From Nevskia sp. (GTDB lineage Bacteria > Pseudomonadota > Gammaproteobacteria > Nevskiales > Nevskiaceae), in contig NZ_JAKFUM010000002.1 of NCBI RefSeq assembly GCF_021732705.1, forward strand, positions 1 through 64,000: a stretch of 64,000 nucleotides of DNA. Reading direction: 5' to 3'. The position numbers and the translations under genes were made by a program. The notes under the pieces are model-generated. The model saw only the letters and a program-made list of their open reading frames with translations. It was not told the DNA's origin and did no database searches. Below, piece by piece: positions 1 through 7,632 of the stretch. The first letter of the stretch is position 1. Every line of letters begins with the position of its first letter.

Positions 1-10
1 TCTTCAAGGC
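1..10 (-). rRNA. rrs: First bases of 16S rRNA (partial, gene continues off the left edge)
   Basis: Read on the minus strand the window ends in TTGAAGA. These are the first bases of a proteobacterial 16S rRNA, which normally continues GTTTGATC. They follow a typical rRNA leader with boxA and two strong promoters. Only about ten bases of the mature gene are inside the window, so the assignment rests mainly on the leader. The exact mature 5' end is approximate. Confidence 0.7.
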
Positions 11-112
11 CATAGAGCGATCGATGGGCTCTTACTGCTTTCATCGATGCTCCGTAATGCATTGGCTTGCTGCCAAGCACCCGGAAGCACCCACAAAAAT
101 CACTTGTTATTC

Positions 113-124
113 TGTTAAAGATCA
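113..124 (-). promoter_or_regulatory. boxA antitermination element of the rRNA leader
   Basis: On the minus strand TGATCTTTAACA matches the rRNA boxA (E. coli TGCTCTTTAACA). It is followed by GTGGGTGCTT, the counterpart of the conserved leader segment GTGGGCACT. A small hairpin with TTGGC/GCCAA arms lies at 62-76. The whole segment from about 166 down to 11 is therefore the untranslated 16S leader. Confidence 0.8.
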
Positions 125-173
125 GGCTTCTGGGCTTCCGCGTCTCGCGTCAGGCCCGTCAGCAGGGAGGCGA

Positions 174-201
174 ATTATAGAGGACTTTCATCCCCTGTCA
201 A
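174..201 (-). promoter_or_regulatory. rRNA operon promoter P2 (consensus sigma-70)
   Basis: On the minus strand a perfect TTGACA -35 (196-201) is followed by a 16-base spacer and a perfect TATAAT -10 (174-179). The bases just downstream are TCGCC, the GC-rich discriminator typical of stringently controlled rRNA promoters. Transcription would start near position 166 and run toward the 16S gene at the left edge. Confidence 0.88.
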
Positions 202-280
202 CTCTTTCCGATAAACCCCGAAAGCGCCGACTCCTTTTTCCTTCCCAACCCCCGCAACGGTGGCCGCTGCGAGGGGGCGA

Positions 281-308
281 ATTATAGGGCAGCCGCACAC
301 ACCGTCAA
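281..308 (-). promoter_or_regulatory. rRNA operon promoter P1 (tandem, upstream)
   Basis: This is a second minus-strand promoter 107 bases upstream of P2, with the same architecture: -35 TTGACG (303-308), 16-base spacer, -10 TATAAT (281-286), and again a TCGCC discriminator. Tandem promoters with identical spacing are usual for rRNA operons. An AT-rich patch at about 311-325 could act as a weak UP element, but this is not clear. Confidence 0.85.
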
Positions 309-377
309 GGGGATTTCGAAAGAATTCTCGAAGACCGCGGCGCTTTCCCAGAAATGCTCAAAAAATGGTCACTTTCG

Positions 378-1097
378 TCAAAACGGCAGGAAGCGACCGG
401 TGCGGGCGACATAGTCCTGGTACGGCTTGCCGAGCTCCTTTTTCAATCCCGCTTCCTCGAAGTGCACGCCGACGACGATGTAGATCGACATGCCGACGCT
501 GAAAAGGAGATGGCTCACGGTCATCTCCGGCGTCGCCCATAACGCGATGAACAGTCCCAGCATCATCGGATGGCGGACCCAGCGGTAGAACAGGTGCTCC
601 TTGAAGGCGACTGCGCTGTAGTTGCGGCGCAGCAAGTTCAGCCAGACCTGACGCAGGCCGAACAGATCGAAATGGTTGGTCAGGAAGGTCGAGATCAGCA
701 CGATCAGCCAGCCGACCGCAGCCAACATGTACAGCGCCGTCGACAGCATCGGTTCACGAATCTGCCAGACCACGCCCGGCAGCGGTTCCCAGAACAGGTA
801 GGTCAGGATCAGGACGACGTTCGTCGCCAGCACGTAACTGCTCCGCTCGATCACGTGCGGCACGAATTGCGTCAGCCTCCTTTTGAACCAGGGTCGCGCC
901 ATGACGCTGTGTTGAACGCCGAACAGCGTGATCAGGCCGATGTCGACGAACAACGCTGTCGCGACCGGCCCCGGTAGGCCGCTGTTGACCGATTTCAACA
1001 CACCGACATCGTTCAGGAAGCCGATCAAATAGACGAACACGGCAAAAAACAGCCCGTAGCAGGCCACGCCGTAGGCAAACGACAAATAGCGGTTCAC
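378..1097 (-). CDS. mddA: MddA-like methanethiol S-methyltransferase (integral membrane)
   Basis: This 239-residue polytopic membrane protein belongs to the NnrU/isoprenylcysteine methyltransferase-like superfamily. The MddA branch uses S-adenosylmethionine to methylate methanethiol to dimethyl sulfide. Five or so hydrophobic segments span the length. The C-terminal half carries the family-typical RHPMMLGLFIALWATPEMT stretch followed by HLLFS, and ends with the HFEE...YQDY segment found in these methyltransferases. A GGAG Shine-Dalgarno lies 8 bases before the ATG. The gene stands alone directly upstream of the rRNA promoters, so its mRNA would read into the rRNA leader unless it is terminated. 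Family membership is clear; the methanethiol substrate is inferred from similarity. Confidence 0.75.
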   Translation of the reverse strand: MNRYLSFAYGVACYGLFFAVFVYLIGFLNDVGVLKSVNSGLPGPVATALFVDIGLITLFGVQHSVMARPWFKRRLTQFVPHVIERSSYVLATNVVLILTYLFWEPLPGVVWQIREPMLSTALYMLAAVGWLIVLISTFLTNHFDLFGLRQVWLNLLRRNYSAVAFKEHLFYRWVRHPMMLGLFIALWATPEMTVSHLLFSVGMSIYIVVGVHFEEAGLKKELGKPYQDYVARTGRFLPF

Positions 1098-1555
1098 GGA
1101 TTCGGCTCCGGGATGACGTTGCGAAGGATCGACACGCGTTGATCGCGTTGCCGCGACCCGCGATTAAACGACTGTCTTGGCTGCCCGGCAAGCCATGCTG
1201 GCTGGCGGCGAGCAGCACGTCATCCGCAAGCCGCCGATCCTCGCATCGACGGTCGGCAACGCCGGGTTCCACCACGGCAGCCGCGTTCAACGGCTCTTTC
1301 ATCAGCCGTTGCTGAGCCGCGCCGACAAGGCGCAGGCCGAGTCCGACTCGGCAGCGTCCGCTCGGGCAGGCAACTGCGCGTCTCGATCGCGATCCTTCAT
1401 TCATGCAGGGATCGAAGGTCGGCTGGCCGCTCATTTCTGTGATTGACGCGATCTTCGCAGACGGTGCCCGCCGGGCCCAGTCTTCAAGCAAGCCACGTCG
1501 CCGCAAGAGCCGCCCGCGCCCAGCGGGCGGCTCTTGCGGAGACTATCGACCGTGA
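1098..1555. other. Gene-free segment with one strong hairpin
   Basis: These 458 bases lie between the MddA-like gene and a small exported protein gene, both on the minus strand. Apart from the 17-bp hairpin at 1501-1539 and the upstream region of the MddA-like gene, nothing is recognisable. The open frames here are typical GC-rich shadows without Shine-Dalgarno sites. Confidence 0.5.
1501..1539 (-). terminator. Perfect 17-bp hairpin downstream of a small exported protein gene
   Basis: The arms CCGCAAGAGCCGCCCGC (1501-1517) and its exact reverse complement (1523-1539) enclose a 5-base loop. The hairpin begins 16 bases after the stop of the minus-strand gene at 1556-1879. There is no run of T after it, so it may be a processing or stabilising structure rather than a classical intrinsic terminator. 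Confidence 0.6.
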
Positions 1556-1879
1556 TCAGCGCTTTCGGGTGGTCTGCAGATGCGGAAACTTCGCCTGCTT
1601 CCAGGCTTCGATCGCATCCAGCTTCGGCGTGCTTGCGCCATCACTCGTCGCCACAACGGCGCCGTCGGTCACGACCCGCTCGGGTTGCCTGGCCGCTCGC
1701 CAAGCTTCGTTCGAATCCACCATCGGCTTGCTGCCAGCCGGTTCCGGCGAGGGCACGGCCTTGTCCGTGGTCGGATAAAGCCAGTGCTGCTTGGTTTTGA
1801 GCCAGTCGGTGGCCATGGCGTTGGGAGTTGCAAGGGCTGCGGCAAGCGCGGCGATCGTGAGAAGTTTCCAGTTGGACAT
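1556..1879 (-). CDS. Small exported protein of unknown function
   Basis: The 107-residue product begins with a clear Sec signal peptide (MSNWKLLTIAALAAALATPNAMA, given here in outline), probably cut after AMA near residue 23. The mature part has charged, tryptophan-containing segments DSNEAWRAAR and DAIEAWKQAKFP. These are two similar copies of a short EAW-centred motif about 35 residues apart. The start was chosen because a GAGGT Shine-Dalgarno precedes this ATG by 7 bases; the frame is open further upstream but has no signal peptide there. I do not recognise the family. The duplicated EAW motif suggests a small periplasmic binding or scaffold role, which is speculation. Confidence 0.6.
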   Translation of the reverse strand: MSNWKLLTIAALAAALATPNAMATDWLKTKQHWLYPTTDKAVPSPEPAGSKPMVDSNEAWRAARQPERVVTDGAVVATSDGASTPKLDAIEAWKQAKFPHLQTTRKR

Positions 1880-2052
1880 GAGATGTACCTCGTCTTGAAC
1901 GAATAAGGAACAGACCTCTCCCTGCAGTGATGGCCGGGCAGCCATCGGGCTAGTGGGAAGGGCGTGGAGCGATGGGTTGGGGAGCGATGGCAAAGCCATC
2001 GGGCGCAGGGCCGCCGCCAAACGCGGCAGCCGGACGCCAGATCAACCGCGAC

Positions 2053-2457
2053 TCAAATCCGGAGACGCGCGGTGACGAGGAAGGTGCTTGATCCCGGCGA
2101 CGCCGCGGACGGCATGCGTGCGCGGAAGCGGAGCAACGCCGGCGGACGGTAATGCCGCAGCGCCGAAACGAGCGGCGACGGCCAGGCGGCCGGCGGATCG
2201 CTCGCTTGCGGATGGGTCAGCTCGGCGACCAGATCGTCCAGATCATCCGTCTGCCTCGCGGTGCGACTGGCGAGGTCCAGCGCAACCTCGCAGCCCGAGC
2301 CGCGGTCTTGCGGCGCATCGCCATGACCGTCAGCGATCGCAGCGTGCAGCTTGCAGGGTTCTGCCGTTCCCAAGGCGCCGGGTTCGCAGGCGTACGCCAC
2401 CCTCAGCTGCATCAGCAGCCCGAGCACGACGACGGCAATGGCGAGAAGCTTCTTCAT
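2053..2457 (-). CDS. Hypothetical exported protein
   Basis: The product is 134 residues if it starts at MKKLLAIAVVVLGLL, which gives a good signal peptide with likely cleavage after AYA near residue 23. The mature N-terminus holds two cysteines in CEPGALGTAEPC and a third further on (GSGCEV), so disulfides or metal binding are possible. The C-terminal half is proline- and arginine-rich. No good Shine-Dalgarno precedes this ATG, and an in-frame start lies 15 codons upstream, so the start is uncertain. The size and cysteine/histidine content recall small copper-induced exported proteins, but I cannot assign a family. Confidence 0.45.
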   Translation of the reverse strand: MKKLLAIAVVVLGLLMQLRVAYACEPGALGTAEPCKLHAAIADGHGDAPQDRGSGCEVALDLASRTARQTDDLDDLVAELTHPQASDPPAAWPSPLVSALRHYRPPALLRFRARMPSAASPGSSTFLVTARLRI

Positions 2458-2659
2458 GGTGCAGTACACGCACAGTTTCAGTGCATTGACTGCCGATGGC
2501 AACAGAAGTTCCGGAAATTTCGACTGTCGATCGAACTTAATGATGCAAAAACAAAGCTTTGACGCATCCTCGACAAACGCGCACAGTCATGAGCCCTTGC
2601 CCGAAGCGCACCGATTTAGTGCAAAGCACGTGCCCGTCAGCGCATGAAGACGCGATCGA

Positions 2660-3280
2660 TCAGCGCAACCTGCCTGCCGCGCGGGCCAGATCGGTGATGC
2701 CCGCCCAGTCGCCGGCTGCGATCATCGCGGGCGGGGCCAGCCACGAACCGCCGACACAGGCGACATTCGGCAAGGCCAGATAGCCGTGCGCGCTCGCGGC
2801 GTCGATGCCGCCGGTGGGGCAGAACAGCACGTCGGAGAACACCGAGCCCAGCGCCTTCAGCAGCGGAATGCCGCCCGCGGGCGCTGCCGGGAACAGCTTC
2901 AGCGCCCGGAATCCCGCATCGCGCGCCGCCAGCACTTCGCTGGGCGTCATCGTGCCCGGCAGGAATGGCAGGCCGGACTTGCGAACCGCATCGAGCAGAG
3001 CCGGCGTTGCCGCCGGGCTGACACCGAACTGCGCCCCGGCCGTGATCGCGGCAAGCAGGTCCTCGCTGGTCGTGACGGTGCCGACGCCGACGATCGCTTC
3101 CGGCACGGCCGCCCGAATGGCGCGCACGGAGTCCAGTGCCACCGGCGTCCGCAGGGTCACTTCCAGCACACGGATCCCGCCACCGATCAGGGCCCGGGCC
3201 AGCGGCACGGCATCGCGCAGCTCATTCAGGACGATGACCGGCATCACCGGCCCGGCTTTCAGGATGTCGACGATCTGCAT
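2660..3280 (-). CDS. eda: 2-dehydro-3-deoxy-6-phosphogluconate (KDPG) aldolase
   Basis: This class I aldolase of the Entner-Doudoroff pathway cleaves KDPG to pyruvate and glyceraldehyde-3-phosphate. The 206-residue length is typical. The (beta/alpha)8 barrel shows the catalytic glutamate region VLEVTLRT (about residues 39-46), the GVGTV strand, the PGTMTPSE strand, the Schiff-base lysine in FRALKLFPA, and the phosphate-binding PTGGI and GGSWL segments. The frame is open well upstream, but the alignment with the family starts at MQIVDILKAGPVMPVIV. The gene lies 80 bases downstream of edd on the same strand and is probably co-transcribed with it. Confidence 0.93.
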   Translation of the reverse strand: MQIVDILKAGPVMPVIVLNELRDAVPLARALIGGGIRVLEVTLRTPVALDSVRAIRAAVPEAIVGVGTVTTSEDLLAAITAGAQFGVSPAATPALLDAVRKSGLPFLPGTMTPSEVLAARDAGFRALKLFPAAPAGGIPLLKALGSVFSDVLFCPTGGIDAASAHGYLALPNVACVGGSWLAPPAMIAAGDWAGITDLARAAGRLR

Positions 3281-3360
3281 GTTCCGCGGGTGCTCCACTG
3301 GTGCGTTCTGGTTACGGCGATCAGCCAACGTGGCGAACGAAAAACGTGCTGGACCGGACC

Positions 3361-5223
3361 TCAGCGTATCTGCAGATCGAAGCCGCTGCGCACGCCCGCC
3401 ACGGCGTCGCCGACGATCATCGCGCCGTGCTCGGCGTTGCTGACCTGCGACCGCGCCGTCGCGAACAGTTCGCGGCCACAGCCGCTGTCGTTGGCGGACA
3501 GATCGGCTTCCGCCGGTTGCCGTGCGAGCCACTCCGCTTCCGGAACCAGCGCCTGCAGCAGGCCTTGCTCGGCGTCGAGCCGGATCACATCGCCATCGCG
3601 CACCCTGGCCAGTTCGCCACCGGCCAGACACTCCGGCGACACGTGAATCGCGGCCGGCACCTTGCCGGACGCGCCACTCATCCGGCCATCGGTGACCAGC
3701 GCGACATGAAACCCTTCATCCTGCAGCACGCCCAGCGCCGGCGTCAGCTTGTGCAGCTCCGGCATGCCGTTCGCGCGCGGGCCCTGAAAACGGACCACGG
3801 CGACGAAATCGCGCTTCAGCTCGCCGCGCTTGAAGGCCGCCAGCATCGCTTCCTGCGAATCGAACACCTGCGCCGGCGCTTCGACGATGCGATGTTCCGG
3901 CTTCACGGCCGACACCTTGATCACGGCGCGGCCCAGATTGCCGGTCAGCCGGCGCAGGCCACCATCGGCGCTGAACGGATGCGACGCCGGGCGCAGCACG
4001 GATTCATCGAGCGACGCCGCCGGCGCCGGCCGCCAGGCCAACGCGCCATCGGGATCGAGAAAGGGCGCTTCGGCATACGCGTCGAGGCCGCGACCGGCGA
4101 CGGTCTGGACGTCGCCGTGCAGCAGGCCGGCCGCCAGCAGCTCGCGAATCAGAAAGCCCATGCCGCCGGCGGCGTGAAAGTGATTCACGTCGGCCTTGCC
4201 GTTCGGATAGATGCGCGCCAGCAGCGGCACGACGGCGGAGAGATCGGAGAAATCGTCCCAGTCGATGACGATGCCGGCCGCGCGCGCCATCGCGATCAGG
4301 TGGATCGTGTGATTGGTCGACCCGCCGGTGGCATGCAGGCCGACGATGCCGTTGACGATGGCCCGCTCGTCGATGACCTCGGCCAGCGGCAAACGGGCGT
4401 CGCCCAGCGCGGTGATCGCGGCCACACGCTTGCCGGCGGCGGCCGTCAGGGCATCGCGCAGCGGCGTGTTCGGGTTGACGAAAGCCGCGCCGGGCAGATG
4501 CAAGCCCATGATTTCCATCAGCATCTGATTGGAATTGGCAGTGCCGTAGAAGGTGCAGGTGCCCGGCGCGTGATAGCTCTGCGCTTCCGATTCCAGCAGC
4601 GCCTCGCGGCCGACCTTGCCCTGCGCGAACAGCTGCCGGGTCTTGGCCTTGTCATCGTTCGAGATGCCCGACGGCATCGGCCCGCCCGGCACGAAGATCA
4701 CCGGCAAGTGACCGAAGCTCAGAGCGCCGATCAGCAGGCCCGGCACGATCTTGTCGCAGACGCCGAGCATCAGCGCCGCGTCGAAGGTGTTGTGGCTCAG
4801 TGCGATCGCGGTCGACATCGCAATCACGTCGCGCGAGAACAGGCTCAGCTCCATGCCGGGCTCGCCCTGCGTCACGCCATCGCACATCGCCGGGACGCCG
4901 CCGGCGAACTGCGCCACGGCGAACGCTTCCCGCGCCGCCTGCTTGATGATCGCCGGGAAGCGCTCGAGCGGCTGATGGGCCGACAGCATGTCGTTGTAGG
5001 CCGAGACGATGCCGATGTTCGGCCAGCGGCCGGCGCGCAGTTGCTGCTTGTCGCCGGCGTCGGACGCGGCGAAGGCATGCGCGAGGTTGGTGCAGCCGAG
5101 CCGACCGCGCGCCGTGCCGGCGAGATGCGCGGCGTCGATCTTCTTCAGGTAGGCGGTGCGGGAAGCGGCGCTGCGGGCCCGGATTCGGGACGTGACGGCG
5201 GCGACTACGGGATGCAAGGCCAT
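3361..5223 (-). CDS. edd: 6-phosphogluconate dehydratase
   Basis: This enzyme dehydrates 6-phosphogluconate to KDPG, the committed step of the Entner-Doudoroff pathway. It is 620 residues, the normal length for Edd. Visible family features of the IlvD/Edd superfamily are [15 protein letters not shown], the cysteine regions [14 protein letters not shown] and [10 protein letters not shown] that help bind the 4Fe-4S cluster, the [16 protein letters not shown] segment, and the C-terminal [18 protein letters not shown] signature. A GGAG Shine-Dalgarno is 5 bases before the ATG. The gene is divergent from zwf-pgl across a 139-base promoter region, and eda follows downstream. Confidence 0.95.
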   Translation of the reverse strand: MALHPVVAAVTSRIRARSAASRTAYLKKIDAAHLAGTARGRLGCTNLAHAFAASDAGDKQQLRAGRWPNIGIVSAYNDMLSAHQPLERFPAIIKQAAREAFAVAQFAGGVPAMCDGVTQGEPGMELSLFSRDVIAMSTAIALSHNTFDAALMLGVCDKIVPGLLIGALSFGHLPVIFVPGGPMPSGISNDDKAKTRQLFAQGKVGREALLESEAQSYHAPGTCTFYGTANSNQMLMEIMGLHLPGAAFVNPNTPLRDALTAAAGKRVAAITALGDARLPLAEVIDERAIVNGIVGLHATGGSTNHTIHLIAMARAAGIVIDWDDFSDLSAVVPLLARIYPNGKADVNHFHAAGGMGFLIRELLAAGLLHGDVQTVAGRGLDAYAEAPFLDPDGALAWRPAPAASLDESVLRPASHPFSADGGLRRLTGNLGRAVIKVSAVKPEHRIVEAPAQVFDSQEAMLAAFKRGELKRDFVAVVRFQGPRANGMPELHKLTPALGVLQDEGFHVALVTDGRMSGASGKVPAAIHVSPECLAGGELARVRDGDVIRLDAEQGLLQALVPEAEWLARQPAEADLSANDSGCGRELFATARSQVSNAEHGAMIVGDAVAGVRSGFDLQIR

Positions 5224-5321
5224 GAAAACTCCGGCGATGGGGCCACCTGTGCGCGTCCGGACGGGACACTGGCAAGAAAACCGCTAGCCAATGACCGCGA
5301 CATCGAGCAGGCACGATAGCA

Positions 5322-5338
5322 TTGCAAGAACGGTGCAA
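5322..5338. promoter_or_regulatory. Inverted repeat in the edd/zwf divergent region
   Basis: TTGCAAGAACGGTGCAA contains TTGCA and TGCAA arms between the two divergent Entner-Doudoroff/oxidative-pentose operons, 25 bases before the zwf start codon. A related element, TTGCAC-N7-GTGCAA, sits between glgB and glgC. It may be a regulator site; it does not match the HexR consensus. Confidence 0.35.
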
Positions 5339-5362
5339 AACGCAGTTCGAGAACCTCACGCC

Positions 5363-6823
5363 ATGGCCCAACCGCAGTGCTTTGACCTTGTCTTCTTCGG
5401 CGGCACCGGCGACCTCGCCCTGCGCAAGCTGTTGCCCGCCTTGTATTATCGGCATCGAGATACAATCGATTGCACGGGCTGGCGAATCATAGCCGTATCG
5501 CGTCAGGCCCTCGATACCGCGGCCTATGTCGCGATGGTTCACGATGCCTGCCAGCGCTTCGTGCCGGCCAAGGATTTCGACGAAGCGGTCTGGCAGAAAT
5601 TCGCCACGCGGCTCGAATATCTGGCGATCGACGCAACACAGGCCGCCGATTACGGGAAGCTCTCCGCCGCCCTCGCCGACTCGGCCGATCGCATCCGCGT
5701 GTTCTATCTGTCGACCGCGGCCAGCCTGTTCGCCGGCATCTGCAACCACCTCGCGAGCGCCGGGCTGGTCACGCCGCTGTCGCGCGTGGTGCTGGAGAAG
5801 CCGCTCGGCTTCAGTCTGGATTCGGCGACGGCGATCAACGAATCGGTCGCCAGAATCTTCACCGAGAAGCAGATCTTCCGGATCGACCATTACCTCGGCA
5901 AGGAAACGGTCCAGAACCTGATCGCGCTGCGCTTCGGCAATTCGATCTTCGAGCCGATGTGGCACCGCGCCAGCGTGCGCGATGTGCAGATCACGCTGGC
6001 CGAGACCGTCGGCGTCGGCGATCGCGGCGAGTACTACGACCGCTACGGCGCGCTGCGCGACATGGTGCAGAACCATGCGCTGCAACTGCTCTGCATCCTG
6101 GCGATGGAGCCGCCGTCGAGCATCAACCCCGACGAGATCCGCGACGAAAAGCTCAAGGTGCTCCGTGCCTTGCGGCCGTTCACGCCGGAGGACGTGCGCA
6201 ACAAGATCGTCCGCGGCCAGTACCGGGCCGGCGCGATCGAAGGCAAGGCGGTGCCCGGCTATCTCGACGAAACCGGCATTCCGGATGGCTCGACCACCGA
6301 AACCTTCGTCTCGATGCGCGTCGATGTCGACAACTGGCGCTGGGCGCGCGTGCCGTTCTACCTGCGCACCGGCAAGCGCATGCAGGAGCGGATGTCGGAG
6401 ATCGTCATCAACTTCCGCGCCGTGCCGCACGCGATCCTGCCCGGCAACGATGCCGGCAACGTCAACCGGCTCGTGATCCGCCTGCAGCCGGACGAAGGCA
6501 TCGAACTGCACGTGCTGGCGAAGGTGCCGGGTGCCGACATGCGGGTGAAGCCGGTCAAGCTCGACCTCGACTTCGCCGAAACCTTCAAGACCCGGCAATG
6601 GGACGCCTACGAGCGCCTGCTGATGGATGTGATCGGCGGCAATCTGACCCTGTTCATGCGCCGCGACGAACTCGACGAGGCCTGGCGCTGGATCGACCCG
6701 ATCCACGCCGCGTGGGCCGCGCAGGGCGATGCCCCGAAGGGCTACAGCGCCGGCACCTGGGGGCCGACCGCATCGAGCGCGCTGATCGTCCGCGATGGCT
6801 TGAGCTGGAAGGAAGAAAGCTGA
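5363..6823 (+). CDS. zwf: Glucose-6-phosphate 1-dehydrogenase
   Basis: This enzyme oxidises glucose-6-phosphate to 6-phosphogluconolactone with NAD(P)+, feeding the Entner-Doudoroff route encoded next to it. The protein is about 486 residues, as expected. The Rossmann fold is marked by FGGTGDLALRKLLPALYY near the N-terminus, and the catalytic signature RIDHYLGKE with its active-site histidine is complete. RTGKRM follows in the substrate domain. The start at MAQPQCFDLVFFGG gives the normal distance to the nucleotide-binding loop; an in-frame ATG 24 codons upstream would add a non-conserved tail over the promoter region. The stop is one base before the pgl start, implying translational coupling. 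Confidence 0.95.
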   Translation: MAQPQCFDLVFFGGTGDLALRKLLPALYYRHRDTIDCTGWRIIAVSRQALDTAAYVAMVHDACQRFVPAKDFDEAVWQKFATRLEYLAIDATQAADYGKLSAALADSADRIRVFYLSTAASLFAGICNHLASAGLVTPLSRVVLEKPLGFSLDSATAINESVARIFTEKQIFRIDHYLGKETVQNLIALRFGNSIFEPMWHRASVRDVQITLAETVGVGDRGEYYDRYGALRDMVQNHALQLLCILAMEPPSSINPDEIRDEKLKVLRALRPFTPEDVRNKIVRGQYRAGAIEGKAVPGYLDETGIPDGSTTETFVSMRVDVDNWRWARVPFYLRTGKRMQERMSEIVINFRAVPHAILPGNDAGNVNRLVIRLQPDEGIELHVLAKVPGADMRVKPVKLDLDFAETFKTRQWDAYERLLMDVIGGNLTLFMRRDELDEAWRWIDPIHAAWAAQGDAPKGYSAGTWGPTASSALIVRDGLSWKEES

Positions 6824-6824
6824 G

Positions 6825-7538
6825 ATGGCGCTGTTCGAACGGACGCTGGCCGATGGCGATGCCCTGCCCGCAGCCGTCGCCGCGTCCGTCGCCGACGATC
6901 TTCGTGCGGCCATCGCGCAGCGCAGTCAGGCATCGCTTGTCGTCTCCGGCGGTCGCAGCCCGGTCCCGTTCTTCGCCGCGCTGCGCCGGGCGGATGTCGA
7001 CTGGTCGAGGGTCTGGATCACACTGGCCGACGAGCGCTGGGTGCCGCCGTCGGCTGCGGATTCCAACGAACGCCTGCTGCGCGAGCATCTGCTGATCGAT
7101 GGTGCGGCGGCCGCGCGCTTCATCGGCCTGAAATCGGCATTCGATACGCCCGAAACCGGCCTCGCGGCCACCCGCGCGGCATTGGCGGCGATTCCGCGGC
7201 CGTTCGATGTCGTGGTGCTCGGCATGGGCGAAGACGGCCACACCGCGTCGCTGTTTCCGGGCGCGGCAGGCTTGGCGCAGGCGCTGGACGTGGCGAACGC
7301 GGACGTCGTGGCCGCGATCACGCCGCTGACCGCGCCGCATCCACGGATCACGCTGACCCTGGCAGCGCTGCTCGATGCCCGGCGCATCGTGCTGCCGCTG
7401 TCGGGTGCGGCAAAGCTCGCCGTGTATCGCGCCGCGGTCGCCGCGGATGGCGATCCGTTGCTACGGCCGATCGCGGCGGTGCTGCAGCAGCGCCGGGTGC
7501 CGGTCGAGGTCTGGATCGTCGACCCGGCCGTCGTCTGA
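6825..7538 (+). CDS. pgl: 6-phosphogluconolactonase
   Basis: This enzyme hydrolyses 6-phosphogluconolactone, made by Zwf, to 6-phosphogluconate, the substrate of Edd. The 237-residue protein belongs to the DevB/NagB-like family. It shows the VVSGGRSPVPFF phosphate loop, the ITLADERWVPP signature and the VLGMGEDGHTASLFPG signature with its catalytic aspartate/histidine region. The ATG follows the zwf TGA after one base. The two genes therefore act as one unit, and the four genes edd, eda, zwf and pgl encode the complete route from glucose-6-phosphate. Confidence 0.95.
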   Translation: MALFERTLADGDALPAAVAASVADDLRAAIAQRSQASLVVSGGRSPVPFFAALRRADVDWSRVWITLADERWVPPSAADSNERLLREHLLIDGAAAARFIGLKSAFDTPETGLAATRAALAAIPRPFDVVVLGMGEDGHTASLFPGAAGLAQALDVANADVVAAITPLTAPHPRITLTLAALLDARRIVLPLSGAAKLAVYRAAVAADGDPLLRPIAAVLQQRRVPVEVWIVDPAVV

Positions 7539-7577
7539 ATTCGTTGTCCGTCCGTACCGAGCACGAGCAACGAATTC
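7537..7577. terminator. Stem-loop immediately after pgl
   Basis: Perfect 10-base arms GAATTCGTTG (7537-7546) and CAACGAATTC (7568-7577) enclose a 21-base loop. The left arm overlaps the last two bases of the pgl stop codon. There is no T-run on the plus strand, so it may be a rho-assisted terminator or a 3' stabiliser. Confidence 0.5.
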
Positions 7578-7632
7578 CCGCGGGCGCCGGAATCCCGGAG
7601 GCAGCGGGCCGCATTGACTATATATTCACATC

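Larger units (their letters stand above)
1..377 (-). other. Gene-free segment: rRNA leader and promoter region
   Basis: There is no protein gene here. The segment holds the rRNA leader, boxA, promoters P2 and P1 and about 70 bases upstream of P1, ending at the stop codon of the MddA-like gene. Short open frames inside it have no coding character. Confidence 0.8.

Noticed and set aside
5224-5362. HexR operator between edd and zwf
   Set aside because: No TGTAAT-type palindrome matching the HexR consensus was found, only the TTGCA/TGCAA repeat reported separately.
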